This document shows, in pieces, positions 34,510 through 43,631 of a stretch of 64,000 bases of DNA. The DNA is taken from contig CP128386.1 of NCBI GenBank assembly GCA_030345135.1, forward strand, positions 3,806,550-3,870,549. Reading direction: 5' to 3'. The stretch is from Chitinophagaceae bacterium DXS (lineage in GTDB: Bacteria > Bacteroidota > Bacteroidia > Chitinophagales > Chitinophagaceae). The notes beneath the pieces are model-generated. The model saw only the letters and a program-made list of their open reading frames with translations. It was not told where the DNA came from and searched no databases. A program made the translations under genes and the position numbers. Position 1 is the first letter of the stretch; each line of letters begins with the position of its first letter.

Positions 34510-36306
34510 ATGCTGACAATGACACCATACAGATTATTTGATGCGATTGAATACCAGTTGAACAAGTTTCCTAAAAGTGATATGCTGACTTCTAAAGTAA
34601 ACGGAGAATGGAAACCTAACAGCACTCAACAGGTAAAAGAGATTGTGAATAGATTTAGTGCTGGTCTTCTGCGATTGGGAGTGGCTGCAAACGATTTTTC
34701 GGCAGAAAACTCAGATAAGATAGCCATTATTAGCGGCAACAGGCCGGAATGGTTACTTACAGATATGGCAGTACAGCAAACCGGGGCGATCCTTGTTCCT
34801 ATTTATCCTACAACCAATCCTATTGAGCTGCAATTTATTTTGAATGATGCCTCTGTCAAATACATTTTTGTAAGCAACAAAGATCTGCTGGACAAAGTAA
34901 AAAGCATCAGTAGCGGCGTTCCCTCACTTAAAAACATCTATACTTTCGATGAAATTGATGGCTCTGATAATTATAAAACAATTCTCGATCTGGCCGATGA
35001 AACTGCTCTAAACGAGGTGGAACAAATAAAGCAAAAAATTGACTGGGAACATCTTGCAACCATCATCTACACATCGGGAACAACCGGTACGCCAAAAGGC
35101 GTTATGCTCACACACAAAAATATTGTGAGCAATGCTTTTCTGTCAAAAGAAAGCTTTCCGTTTGAAGATGCACCGCAACAAAAAATATTGAGTTTTCTTC
35201 CACTGAATCACATTTTTGAAAAGATGGTAAGCTATATCTACATCTTTAGCGGTATAAGCATTTACTACGCAGAAGGAATGGAAACGATAGCGGAAAATCT
35301 CAAGGAAATTAAACCGGACGGGTTCTGCACTGTTCCAAGATTGCTTGAAAAAGTTTTTGAAAAAGTAATGGAAAAGGGCCGCGAATTAACTGGCATTAAG
35401 AAAAAGCTATTCTTCTGGTCGGTAAGGCTGGGAGAAAAATATGATAACAATATCGACGGCGGCTTTTGGTATAACGTTCAGTTGCAACTGGCTAACAAAA
35501 TTGTTTTTAGCAAGTGGCGGGAAGCACTGGGGGGTAATATCAGCTTTATTGTAACCGGAGGCGCAGCCTGCCAGGAAAAATTATTACGCATATTTAATGC
35601 AGCGCAAATACCTGTGTACGAAGGCTATGGACCTACTGAAAACAGTCCGGTTATAAGCGTAAACCGCAAGCTGCCAGCCGGGAACACTATGTACGGCACT
35701 ACGGGACCTCCAATTGATGGCATTGAAGTTAGACTTGCCGAAGATGGCGAGATTTGCGTAAAGGGCCCTTCCGTAATGAAGGGTTATTATAAACGCCCTG
35801 ATCTTACTGAAGAAGTGTTAATAGACGGGTGGTTACATACCGGGGACATTGGCGTTTGGGTAAACAATAAATTCCTGAAAATCACCGACAGAAAAAAAGA
35901 GTTGTTCAAAACCAGCGGAGGAAAATATGTAGCTCCGCAACCAGTAGAAAACAAGCTAAAAGAAAGCCCGTATATTGAACAGGTTATCGTAGTAGGTGCA
36001 GAGAAGAAGTTTGTAGGTGCACTGATTGTCCCTTCGTTTTCTATGATAAAAAAATGGTATGTAGAAAATAGCCTCCCTTATACCAGCAACGAAGACGCGA
36101 TTAAAAACCCAAAAGTAATTCAGTTATTTAGAGACATTGTTAACAGTTACAATGGCTTTTTCAACCATGTAGAACAAGTTAAGAAATTTGAATTGCTACC
36201 AAAAGAATGGGGCATTGACACCGGGGAAATGACGCCTAAACTGAGCATCAAACGCAAAGTAATAATGGAAAAGTTCAGGAATGAAATCGATAAAATTTAT
36301 TCCTGA
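34510..36306 (+). CDS. Long-chain fatty acid-CoA ligase (AMP-forming)
   Basis: The 598-residue adenylate-forming enzyme activates fatty acids to acyl-CoA. The ATP/AMP signature is TIIYTSGTTGTPKGVMLTHK, and FLPLNHIFEKMVSY follows. The acyl-site loop is YEGYGPTENSPVISVN, then WLHTGDIGVW, and the hinge region ITDRKKELFKTSGGKYVAPQ with the conserved lysine and aspartate. It belongs to the long-chain group with the extended C-terminal part. The start could equally be the ATG three codons later. It ends 9 bp before a convergent small gene. Confidence 0.92.
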   Translation: MLTMTPYRLFDAIEYQLNKFPKSDMLTSKVNGEWKPNSTQQVKEIVNRFSAGLLRLGVAANDFSAENSDKIAIISGNRPEWLLTDMAVQQTGAILVPIYPTTNPIELQFILNDASVKYIFVSNKDLLDKVKSISSGVPSLKNIYTFDEIDGSDNYKTILDLADETALNEVEQIKQKIDWEHLATIIYTSGTTGTPKGVMLTHKNIVSNAFLSKESFPFEDAPQQKILSFLPLNHIFEKMVSYIYIFSGISIYYAEGMETIAENLKEIKPDGFCTVPRLLEKVFEKVMEKGRELTGIKKKLFFWSVRLGEKYDNNIDGGFWYNVQLQLANKIVFSKWREALGGNISFIVTGGAACQEKLLRIFNAAQIPVYEGYGPTENSPVISVNRKLPAGNTMYGTTGPPIDGIEVRLAEDGEICVKGPSVMKGYYKRPDLTEEVLIDGWLHTGDIGVWVNNKFLKITDRKKELFKTSGGKYVAPQPVENKLKESPYIEQVIVVGAEKKFVGALIVPSFSMIKKWYVENSLPYTSNEDAIKNPKVIQLFRDIVNSYNGFFNHVEQVKKFELLPKEWGIDTGEMTPKLSIKRKVIMEKFRNEIDKIYS

Positions 36307-36315
36307 ACCGGCAGT

Positions 36316-36762
36316 CTAAAATAAATGAAATGCGCGCCTTAAACTCATGCGACTTTTGTAATAAAAGCCTATGCCGGGAATTACCTTAAGCATAGGTAAT
36401 AATTTATTGTAGAAGGATGGTTTCGGCTCCCGTTCAACAAGCGGAGAATAGTGAAGCTTTGTAATGGTAAACTTTATACACATTGAATCAAAGCATTTAA
36501 TTTCCGCCACTCCTTCTGCAATAATATTATAGGATTCACCTTTTTTATAAAAAAATAGTTCTCCCGCAAAAAAGTCGTAGTCAATATCAGTAACTGGTAA
36601 ACGGTCAAGATTGAACCATATTACCTTATCCTTTTCAATAGAAAAAGGTTCAACTATACTTACAGGCAATTTTGCATGTAAGCCGCTGCAATTGTAAAAC
36701 ATTGCCTTCTGCAACCGCAGGATTTTTTCAGATAGATAGATGTTGGGCGGGGTCGTCTCCAT
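36316..36762 (-). CDS. Small conserved protein, possibly split-barrel flavin-binding-like
   Basis: The 148-residue product has no signal peptide. Its central part (KVIWFNLDRLPVTDIDYDFF, GELFFYKKGESYNIIAEGVA, IKFTITKLHYSPLVE) alternates strands as in the pyridoxamine-phosphate-oxidase/general-stress split barrel. That likeness is a guess from pattern, not a firm match. The C-terminal YKSRMSLRRAFHLF is basic. An in-frame GTG 19 codons upstream would give 167 residues. The ATG is preferred because the extension is proline-rich and poorly structured. Confidence 0.6.
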   Translation of the reverse strand: METTPPNIYLSEKILRLQKAMFYNCSGLHAKLPVSIVEPFSIEKDKVIWFNLDRLPVTDIDYDFFAGELFFYKKGESYNIIAEGVAEIKCFDSMCIKFTITKLHYSPLVEREPKPSFYNKLLPMLKVIPGIGFYYKSRMSLRRAFHLF

Positions 36763-36819
36763 ATAAAAAGTATTTAATTCTGGCTTCGTCGGCTCCACAG
36801 GACGAACAAAATCTTTCAC

Positions 36820-37177
36820 AGGAGGGGCGTGTTATAAATATAAGACAATTAAGACAGATTTTTGTTGCATGGGTTCTGAAAAATTATTCACAACATAAAT
36901 GCCAGTCCGTTAAAAAAGATAACACGGATAATCAGCAGAAACCCTTATATTTTATATAAGCAACCACATTTTTTAAAATGCAGTCCCAATCGCTTGTTTT
37001 GAGACTCAAAGGTTGTTTAGCCGGGGTAAATAAATACAGCGAAAAATCACAGTACTTCATAAAATTTTTCACAAAGCACACTATCTTCTCCAACAAATCG
37101 TGTTATAGTTTGTCCGTCCGGGAGTTACGCATTTTTATTAATAATTTTCCATTCACTACTTTTATGCAAACTGTACT
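36820..37177. other. A/T-rich intergenic region before the response regulator
   Basis: No gene, clear hairpin or repeat is seen. It must hold the promoter of the two-component genes, but I see no good TAnnTTTG match. The closest, TATAGTTTG near 37102, has one base too many. The TCTAA direct repeats found upstream of tolC are not repeated here. Confidence 0.4.
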
Positions 37178-37870
37178 ATGCATATTTTAATTATTGAAGA
37201 TGATCAGCGTGTGGCAGATTTGATTAAACGCGGACTGGACGAACAAGGTTATTCGACCACTGTGGCATATGATGGTGAAATGGGCAGGAAACTTGCGCTA
37301 AATAACGATTACGATCTCATTATAACAGATATCATTCTTCCCAAAATAAACGGCATTGATTTGTGCAAGGAAATAAGACAGGCGCTGCCGGATATTCCTA
37401 TTATCATGCTTACTGCATTGGGAACTACTGATGACAAGATAGAAGGGTTTGATGCCGGAGCAAATGACTACCTGGTAAAACCGTTTGATTTTCGTGAATT
37501 GCATGTACGTATAAGAGAATTACTCAAGCGAAAAGGTAGCCAGGCACAGGGAAAAGGTTTTGTATTGAAAGTTGCCGACCTGGAAATGAACATTCAAACA
37601 AAAACGGTAAAACGTGGTAACACACCAATAGACCTGACCCCAAAAGAATTTCGCCTGCTTGAATATATGATGCAAAACAGCGGGCGCGTACTTTCACGCG
37701 TTGAAATTGCAGAGCAGGTTTGGGAAACAACTTTCGATACGGGAACCAACTTTATAGATGTATATATTAATTATCTGAGGAAAAAAATTGATAAAGATTT
37801 TGATGATAAATTGATCCATACAAAAACGGGCATGGGATTTATTTTTCAAAGCAGCAAGCAAATGACATAG
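37178..37870 (+). CDS. OmpR/PhoB-family response regulator
   Basis: The 230-residue regulator starts with a receiver domain: ILIIEDDQRVADLIKRGLDE with the acidic pair, LIITDIILPKINGIDL with the phosphoacceptor aspartate near residue 51, IIMLTALGTTDDK and DYLVKPFDFRELHVRI. A winged-helix DNA-binding domain follows (IDLTPKEFRLLEYMMQNSGR, VLSRVEIAEQVWETTFDTGT, VDVYINYLRKKID). It resembles CusR/CopR-type metal regulators. The kinase gene follows at once and an RND metal-efflux operon comes next. Four 11-bp-phased TCTAA elements before that operon are its likely target. Confidence 0.93.
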   Translation: MHILIIEDDQRVADLIKRGLDEQGYSTTVAYDGEMGRKLALNNDYDLIITDIILPKINGIDLCKEIRQALPDIPIIMLTALGTTDDKIEGFDAGANDYLVKPFDFRELHVRIRELLKRKGSQAQGKGFVLKVADLEMNIQTKTVKRGNTPIDLTPKEFRLLEYMMQNSGRVLSRVEIAEQVWETTFDTGTNFIDVYINYLRKKIDKDFDDKLIHTKTGMGFIFQSSKQMT

Positions 37871-37938
37871 TCAGGAAACACCTGGCATTGCTATATTTCC
37901 AAAGTAATGAATTCTATTAATGAACGCCAACACCGGCA

Positions 37939-39306
37939 ATGAAAATAAGAAATAAACTTACACTACTCTTTACCGCAATGATTGCGGCACTCATGATTGC
38001 ATTCGCATTATTTGTTTACTACACTTATGACCAATACAGAAAAGACGAATATTACAGGCGTATTCATCAGCAGGCCATTACAAAAGCAAACTTATTGTTT
38101 GATACAAAAGTTGACTCATCCACATTACAGGTAATTTACAAAAGCTCAAATGACGTTTTGTTCCAGGATGAGATGGCGATTTATGATACTGACTTTAACC
38201 TCATTTATCACGATGCTGCGGAGATTGATAAGGTAAAGGAAACGCGTTCTATGATTGATGAAATCCTCAAAAAAAAAGAAATAATGTTTGAGGCTAATAA
38301 CCTTCAAATAGTTGGCTTTTTATATACACACGGAGGAAAGAATTATATTATTACAGCCGCAGCCAAAGACAAGCCGGGACTGGCAAAACTTGCAAACCTG
38401 AGATTCACCTTGATAACAGCTTTGATATCTGCCATTGTGATCATTTTTATTGCAGGCAGATTTTTTTCAAAGCAGGCACTACAACCCGTGTCGAACCTTG
38501 TTGACAATGTTAACGAGATAACGGTCACCAACCTTGACCTGCGTGTTAATGAAGGCAATGGCAAAGACGAAATTGCCGAACTGGCTGTTACCTTTAACCA
38601 AATGCTTAACAGGCTTGAAAGATCTTTTAATGCACAAAAAGATTTTGTGTCCAACATATCGCACGAATTGAGAACGCCATTGGCCGCAATGATAGGAGAG
38701 CTTGATCTTGCTGCAGCAAAAGACAGAAGCGAAGAGGAATACAAGCATGTGATCAATCTGCTAAGAAACGATGCGCAAAAACTTGTGCGATTGATAAATG
38801 GGCTTCTAAACCTCGCCAAGGCAAATTATGATGAAATAAATATTACGTTGAGAGATGTGCGTCTTGACGAAATTCTGCTTGATGCACGGCACGATATCAT
38901 TACTTCAAATAAAGATTACAAAATAAACCTTTCCTTTGAAAAGGAAATAGAGAACGATGACTTCATCTCTATCCATGGCAATGAATACTTACTAAAAGTT
39001 GCCTTTATGAACCTAATGGAAAACGGGTGCAAATTTTCCGGAGACAAATCCTGCAATGTTATCATCAACTATTATAAAGACAAAACTGTAGTCCGTATTT
39101 CAGACAACGGAATAGGCATTGCCGAAGAAGATATTTCGAAAATATTCACTCCTTTCTATCGTGGCAAAAACAAAAAATATGCAGAAGGCTATGGCATCGG
39201 CATGTCCCTTTGCAACAGGATCATCCATTTACATAAGGGAGAGATCTACGTGAGCTCTGAAGTGAATAAGGGTACGACGTTTACGATTGAGTTGCCGCAT
39301 GTGTGA
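37939..39306 (+). CDS. HAMP-domain sensor histidine kinase
   Basis: The 455-residue inner-membrane kinase has two membrane helices (about 8-28 and 155-175) bracketing a periplasmic sensor of about 125 residues, then a HAMP linker (QALQPVSNLVDNVNEITVTN). The H-box is DFVSNISHELRTPLAAMIGE, with the phosphorylated histidine. The N-box is NLMENGCKFSGDK, G1 is RISDNGIGIAEED, F is FTPFYRG, and G2 is GYGIGMSLCNRI. The sensor lacks an obvious Cys/His metal cluster. The partner is the adjacent response regulator, and context suggests metal or envelope stress as the signal. Confidence 0.93.
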   Translation: MKIRNKLTLLFTAMIAALMIAFALFVYYTYDQYRKDEYYRRIHQQAITKANLLFDTKVDSSTLQVIYKSSNDVLFQDEMAIYDTDFNLIYHDAAEIDKVKETRSMIDEILKKKEIMFEANNLQIVGFLYTHGGKNYIITAAAKDKPGLAKLANLRFTLITALISAIVIIFIAGRFFSKQALQPVSNLVDNVNEITVTNLDLRVNEGNGKDEIAELAVTFNQMLNRLERSFNAQKDFVSNISHELRTPLAAMIGELDLAAAKDRSEEEYKHVINLLRNDAQKLVRLINGLLNLAKANYDEINITLRDVRLDEILLDARHDIITSNKDYKINLSFEKEIENDDFISIHGNEYLLKVAFMNLMENGCKFSGDKSCNVIINYYKDKTVVRISDNGIGIAEEDISKIFTPFYRGKNKKYAEGYGIGMSLCNRIIHLHKGEIYVSSEVNKGTTFTIELPHV

Positions 39307-39308
39307 TG

Positions 39309-39458
39309 TCGAGTTGTAGGTTATAAGTTGTACGTTGTACGTCTATGGTAGCGAAGGTATGGTCGCGGCCCCTCACGAAGATTCATCCAAATACATTTAA
39401 CTGACAATCGTGATGATCTAAAATGGTCTTAAACGTACAACGTATAACCTACAACTTC
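39309..39458. repeat. Inverted repeat of TTGTACG / ACAACGTATAACC type
   Basis: GAGTTGTAGGTTATAAGTTG then TACGTTGTACG (39309-39340) is mirrored by CGTACAACGTATAACCTACA then ACTTCTC near 39432-39458. The same words occur at 47078-47105 and at 57425-57506. It lies between the kinase stop and the efflux-operon regulatory site. Confidence 0.7.
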
Positions 39459-39465
39459 TCACTTC

Positions 39466-39503
39466 TCTAATAACTTTCTAATAACATTCTAAAACATTTC
39501 TAA
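39466..39503 (+). promoter_or_regulatory. Four 11-bp-phased TCTAA direct repeats, probable response-regulator site
   Basis: TCTAA begins at 39466, 39477, 39488 and 39499, exactly 11 bp apart, within the consensus TTTCTAATAAC. Direct repeats on one helix face are typical for tandem OmpR-family dimers. The last repeat ends where the -33 element should be. Confidence 0.65.
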
Positions 39504-39526
39504 CGGCTCTCCCAGGCATATCAAAG

Positions 39527-39534
39527 TACTTTTG
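39527..39534 (+). promoter_or_regulatory. -7 element of the metal-efflux operon
   Basis: TACTTTTG matches TAnnTTTG exactly. The position 19 bp upstream reads CGGC rather than TTTG, so the promoter appears to need an activator. The leader to tolC would be about 45 bases. Confidence 0.6.
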
Positions 39535-39585
39535 TTATTGTTTTAATGCTCGTGCGACTTATATGCAGAATTAAACAATTAAGCA

Positions 39586-40836
39586 ATGCAGATTAAAATA
39601 CTTTTTACCCTTATTGCCGGCATTTGCGTCAATACAATGTATGCGCAAACAAGCTACAGCCTGCAAAAAGCCCTGCAAACGGCAAGGGAAAACAATCCAA
39701 CATTAAAATCAGCGGAATTAAATATCAACATAGCACAGAGTGATGTTATTACTGCGAAGCTTCGTCCCAACCCGGTACTTAATAATCAGTCGCTGCAACT
39801 TGTTAACTCCTCTAAGTTCCCTGCTGACACCAAATGGTACAATGGCGAGAACCGACAGATCTGGTGGCAGCTAACCAAGCCATTTCAGTTACCTCCTGTC
39901 CGCAAAAACAAAATTGAAGTTGCCAACCAAAGTGTAAAACTTTCCGAAAAACTATTCACCGAAACCCAAAGAAACCTGTTCCAGGACGTTGCATTAAAGT
40001 GGCTTGATGTGTGGACCGCACGTAAGCAGTGGGATATGATCATCATTGCCAAAGCCAATGTGGACAGCCTTGTTAGCACCAACCAATTGCGCCTTAAAAA
40101 CCAGGTAATTTCCGAAACAGAGTTAATGAGAACGCAGCTTTTAGCCAATCAATATGAGTTGCAAATAAAAAATGCTGAGCAAAACTATAAGAATGAGCTG
40201 GCTAATTTGAAGCTGATCATGGGCGTGCAGGAAGATATAGGTGTGGATACTTCCATCAAGTTTATAACAAGTATACCTGAAGATGCCGATAGTCTTCTGC
40301 AGCAGGCACTTGCCAACAGAAGTGATGTACAATCATTGAAGTCAACAATTGATGTCGCAAATGCCAACATTAAATTACAAAAATCGCTTGCTACACCTGT
40401 GCCGGAACTTGGTGTGATCTATAACCCCCAAAACACCATTCCATACGTCGGATTTTTCGGGACAATTGAAATTCCGATTTTCAGCCGTAACCAGGGAGAA
40501 AGAAAAAAATCAGGCATTATTAAAGATCAGGCACAGCAGAATCTCGCATTGCTGCAAAAGCAGATCAACACTGAGCTGGGCACCTCCTACAGCAGTTATG
40601 TGTTGCAAAAGATGAACCTGGAAAAATTCAAGGCAATTCAACAAAAAGCTGAACAAATTTTATCCAACGTTAAATACGCTTACCTGCATGGAGGCACAAC
40701 AATCGTCGATTTTCTTGAAGCACAAAGGTCATGGCTGGACACACAACACGACTATTATAATAACATGCAGCAGTTTAGAGAAAGCTATATAAAACTTCTG
40801 TATGCAACCGGATTGATTAACCAGTTAGCGCAATAA
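39586..40836 (+). CDS. TolC-family outer-membrane efflux protein (CusC/CzcC-like)
   Basis: The 416-residue protein has a signal peptide ending at MYAQTS. It has the two repeated TolC-type helical halves: LQKALQTARENNPTLKSAEL, SDVITAKLRPNPVLNNQSLQ, then LQQALANRSDVQSLKSTIDV and ATPVPELGVIYNPQN. Long amphipathic helices near the C-terminus (LEKFKAIQQKAEQILSNVKY, TIVDFLEAQRSWLDTQHDYY) form the periplasmic tunnel. No lipobox is visible. It is the first gene of the efflux operon and should form the outer-membrane exit duct. Confidence 0.92.
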   Translation: MQIKILFTLIAGICVNTMYAQTSYSLQKALQTARENNPTLKSAELNINIAQSDVITAKLRPNPVLNNQSLQLVNSSKFPADTKWYNGENRQIWWQLTKPFQLPPVRKNKIEVANQSVKLSEKLFTETQRNLFQDVALKWLDVWTARKQWDMIIIAKANVDSLVSTNQLRLKNQVISETELMRTQLLANQYELQIKNAEQNYKNELANLKLIMGVQEDIGVDTSIKFITSIPEDADSLLQQALANRSDVQSLKSTIDVANANIKLQKSLATPVPELGVIYNPQNTIPYVGFFGTIEIPIFSRNQGERKKSGIIKDQAQQNLALLQKQINTELGTSYSSYVLQKMNLEKFKAIQQKAEQILSNVKYAYLHGGTTIVDFLEAQRSWLDTQHDYYNNMQQFRESYIKLLYATGLINQLAQ

Positions 40837-40867
40837 CATCAACCAACTACGAATAAAAAATAAACGC

Positions 40868-41917
40868 ATGAAACGTATTCTTTTATACAGTTGTTCACTT
40901 ATCGTCATACTTTCTTCTTGCAGCAGCAAAGAGCAAAAACCTGTGGCGATAGAAAATACTACTCCGAAAGTTTCTGCGGACGGATCAAGTATTGCTTTCC
41001 CAACGGCATCGCAGGCAGATTTTTTTGCAACAGAAACCATTGGCAGCTCTTCTCTTACGTCCGGAATGATAGCGCCGGCAAAGGTATCAGCAACTGTAAC
41101 AACATCACAGGAAGGCGCAGCGCAAAACATTGTGCTGTTTGAAAATCCGGACCTGTCAACTTCATATACAGCATTGCTGCAAAGCCTTGTAAGCATTCAG
41201 CAAAAGAACGCGGTTATTCAGCAAAAGAAAGCCATCATAGAAAAGAAAAAAATTGAAGTGGATCGTTTTAAAGATCTGGCTGCACATGGCGCGGGAACCG
41301 GTAAGGACGTTGCAGATGCACAAGTTGATCTGATGAGTGCAGAAACGGATCTTACCGTAACACAAAGCGAAATTGTTAACGCAAAAACAGCGATTACTGA
41401 ATACGAATCAAAACTGAAAACGGGTGGCTTCAATCCGCTTGAATTGCGCAGAGCAGCTCCCGGCACCGCATACATCGTTTGTGACATTCCCGAAAGTGAG
41501 TTAAGCAGGATTAAAGAAGGAAGTGAATGTTCTATTGTATTTACCTCATTCCCGAACGAAAAATTTACAGGAAAGATTGATGATATAGCAGACATGATTG
41601 ATGCAACCACACGCATGGTAAAGCTGCGCATTATATTAAATAATGCAACCGGTAAATTTAAAGCCGGCATGTTCGCAACTGTTTATTTCGGTATTAGTGA
41701 AGGCACGCAGATAAGTGTAAGTAAAAACTCTCTTGTTACAGTGCAGGCAAAGAATTATGTGTTTGTAAAGAAATCTCCAACAGAATTTATTAGGAAGGAA
41801 GTAAATGCGGGATCCCAGGTGGGCGAAAGGTTCATCGTTTACAATGGTGTTCAGAACGGTGATAGCGTTGCGATAAAAGGTGTTATGCAATTGAAAGGAT
41901 TAAGCTTCGGTTATTAA
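40868..41917 (+). CDS. RND efflux periplasmic adaptor lipoprotein (CusB/CzcB-like)
   Basis: The 349-residue lipoprotein has a signal YSCSLIVILSSCSSKEQ with the lipobox cysteine near 18. The central hairpin of coiled helices (VSIQQKNAVIQQKKAIIEKK, VDRFKDLAAHGAGTGKDVAD) is flanked by the lipoyl-like and beta-barrel parts (RAAPGTAYIVCDIPESELSR, IKEGSECSIVFTSFPNEKFT, TRMVKLRIILNNATGKFKAG). The end (VFVKKSPTEFIRKEVNAGSQ) fits the membrane-proximal domain. It bridges pump and duct, 31 bp after tolC. No histidine- or methionine-rich metal-binding extension is seen. Confidence 0.9.
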   Translation: MKRILLYSCSLIVILSSCSSKEQKPVAIENTTPKVSADGSSIAFPTASQADFFATETIGSSSLTSGMIAPAKVSATVTTSQEGAAQNIVLFENPDLSTSYTALLQSLVSIQQKNAVIQQKKAIIEKKKIEVDRFKDLAAHGAGTGKDVADAQVDLMSAETDLTVTQSEIVNAKTAITEYESKLKTGGFNPLELRRAAPGTAYIVCDIPESELSRIKEGSECSIVFTSFPNEKFTGKIDDIADMIDATTRMVKLRIILNNATGKFKAGMFATVYFGISEGTQISVSKNSLVTVQAKNYVFVKKSPTEFIRKEVNAGSQVGERFIVYNGVQNGDSVAIKGVMQLKGLSFGY

Positions 41918-41938
41918 TACATAACAGCGGCAAAAAAT

Positions 41939-43318
41939 ATGCATCCGAAAAACTTCAAAGAAAAAATTATCAAAGGCAATTTCAGCGCCTTAACCAACTA
42001 TGTGGAAAACGCACGTTATGTGCATGCCACAGAGCTGGCGCAATTGCTTGCTTCATTGCCGGAGCAAAAAGCCTTCGATACTTTTCATGTACTGCCGGTT
42101 TTTCACCAGGTAAAAACGTTTCCTCTGCTTAGCTTTCTGTTGCAGCAAAAAATAATACAGCGTGTTACTCCAACAAAAGCAGCACACCTGCTCAATGAAA
42201 TAAATGCAGACGATCGCATCATTTTTTTCTCGCGGCTGCAACAAACAGAATTGCAGGAAAACATCGATCTCTTAAACACAAAAAACAAAGCTTCTGTTAT
42301 TGCTTTGTTGGCTTACCCACAAAACAGCATTGCAAGATGCACAAATACCTCCTGTATAACAATTACCAAAAACATCACCATCGGAGAAGCCAATGAACTT
42401 ATCAGGAATAATTATAAAGATGACAGGACGGCCGATATAGTTTATGTGGTTGATGCAAAAGGCAGGTTTCTCGGAGATATCCCCGCGAGAAGAATATTAA
42501 TGACCGATCCGTCAAAACATGTAGAAGAGGTAATTGATGATTCAGTTGTGGTGCTTCATGTAACATACACTAAAACAACGGCCCTCGCTTTGTTCAGGGA
42601 ATACAACTGCACCATGTTACCTGTGGTTGATGAAAAACAGGTACTGATAGGCGCCGTAGCCCTGGATAACGTAGAGCGTGCGGAGGAGGAAGCGGCAGCG
42701 ACAAAGCTTCAATGTTTTGGCGGAGTTGCACCGTTGTCACTTTCCCATGCTCAAACAACCATCACAACATTGGTAAGAAAGAAAGTACTATGGTTGCTTG
42801 CCCTTTTTATTCTCGAAGCGTGCTCGCTTATATTGTTTTCGTTAAGCAAAAGTGTGTTGAACCGGTCTTTGTTATTCCTGCTTTTTATTCCGATAATACT
42901 GGCCGGCGGAGGTAATGCAGGCACACAATCTGCTTCACTCGTCAGCGGAACATTTTCGTCAGCTGGGTATAATAATTCAAGCAGGTGGCGGTTCTTCCGG
43001 AAAGAATTTGCAACCGCCGTTATTTGTGCTTTAATACTTGGCGCAATCTGCTTTGCATTCATTACGATCTGTAATCAACTGGGTGTATTGTACGACGCAG
43101 GTCATTGGAGCACTGTTGCATTTGGCATATCTGCATCGCTCGCATCTGTAGTTCTTGCCGGTTCTGTTATCGGCACAATGCTTCCGCTGCTCGCAAACAA
43201 ATTCAAACTCCGGTATCCGCTGGTGTCTGCACCACTGGTTAATGTGGCTACCGACATAGCCGGAATAGCGCTATATTTTTTTATAACAAACAATCTGATT
43301 GATCAATCATTTCCATAA
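41939..43318 (+). CDS. mgtE: MgtE-family magnesium transporter
   Basis: The 459-residue protein has an N-terminal helical domain (AHLLNEINADDRIIFFSRLQ), a pair of CBS domains (ADIVYVVDAKGRFLGDIPAR, CTMLPVVDEKQVLIGAVALD) and a five-helix pore. The pore signature is GGGNAGTQSASLVSGTFSS. The last helix has VATDIAGIALYFF, with the aspartate that lines the ion path in Thermus MgtE. It imports Mg2+ (possibly other divalents) and is gated by the cytoplasmic domains. Its position between the adaptor and pump genes of a metal-efflux operon, 21 bp after the adaptor, is unusual. Confidence 0.92.
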   Translation: MHPKNFKEKIIKGNFSALTNYVENARYVHATELAQLLASLPEQKAFDTFHVLPVFHQVKTFPLLSFLLQQKIIQRVTPTKAAHLLNEINADDRIIFFSRLQQTELQENIDLLNTKNKASVIALLAYPQNSIARCTNTSCITITKNITIGEANELIRNNYKDDRTADIVYVVDAKGRFLGDIPARRILMTDPSKHVEEVIDDSVVVLHVTYTKTTALALFREYNCTMLPVVDEKQVLIGAVALDNVERAEEEAAATKLQCFGGVAPLSLSHAQTTITTLVRKKVLWLLALFILEACSLILFSLSKSVLNRSLLFLLFIPIILAGGGNAGTQSASLVSGTFSSAGYNNSSRWRFFRKEFATAVICALILGAICFAFITICNQLGVLYDAGHWSTVAFGISASLASVVLAGSVIGTMLPLLANKFKLRYPLVSAPLVNVATDIAGIALYFFITNNLIDQSFP

Positions 43319-43328
43319 ATCTCCCCAT

Positions 43329-43631
43329 ATGTTACAAGCGCAGATTTATATTGACAAGGACGACCTGAAAGGATCCAAACCTTTGTACGAGTACATCATG
43401 CAATTTCTTATCGAACACAAAATTGCAGGAGCTACGGCGTTCAAGGGTCAAATAGGATACGGACCGAGTCAGCACCTTAACAGACCACATGCTTTGTTCA
43501 GCTTTGATGAAATTCCTATCGTAATAATTTTTATTGATGAAGAAGAAAAAGTGAAGAATGCGCTTACAGCTTTGCGTAAGGAAGTAAAAAACGGGCTGAT
43601 TATTACTCATCATGTTGAGAAATGGCAATAA
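43329..43631 (+). CDS. DUF190 family PII-like protein
   Basis: This 100-residue protein fits DUF190, a ferredoxin-like fold related to PII and CutA proteins. Landmarks are LQAQIYIDKDDLKGSKPLYE, then HKIAGATAFKGQIGYGPS, FDEIPIVIIFIDEEEKV and KNGLIITHHVEKW. The ATG is chosen over an in-frame TTG ten codons earlier that would overlap mgtE. It starts 10 bp after mgtE and its stop directly abuts the pump gene's ATG, so translation is probably coupled. PII-like trimers bind small ligands and regulate transporters, and control of MgtE or the pump is inference. Confidence 0.85.
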   Translation: MLQAQIYIDKDDLKGSKPLYEYIMQFLIEHKIAGATAFKGQIGYGPSQHLNRPHALFSFDEIPIVIIFIDEEEKVKNALTALRKEVKNGLIITHHVEKWQ

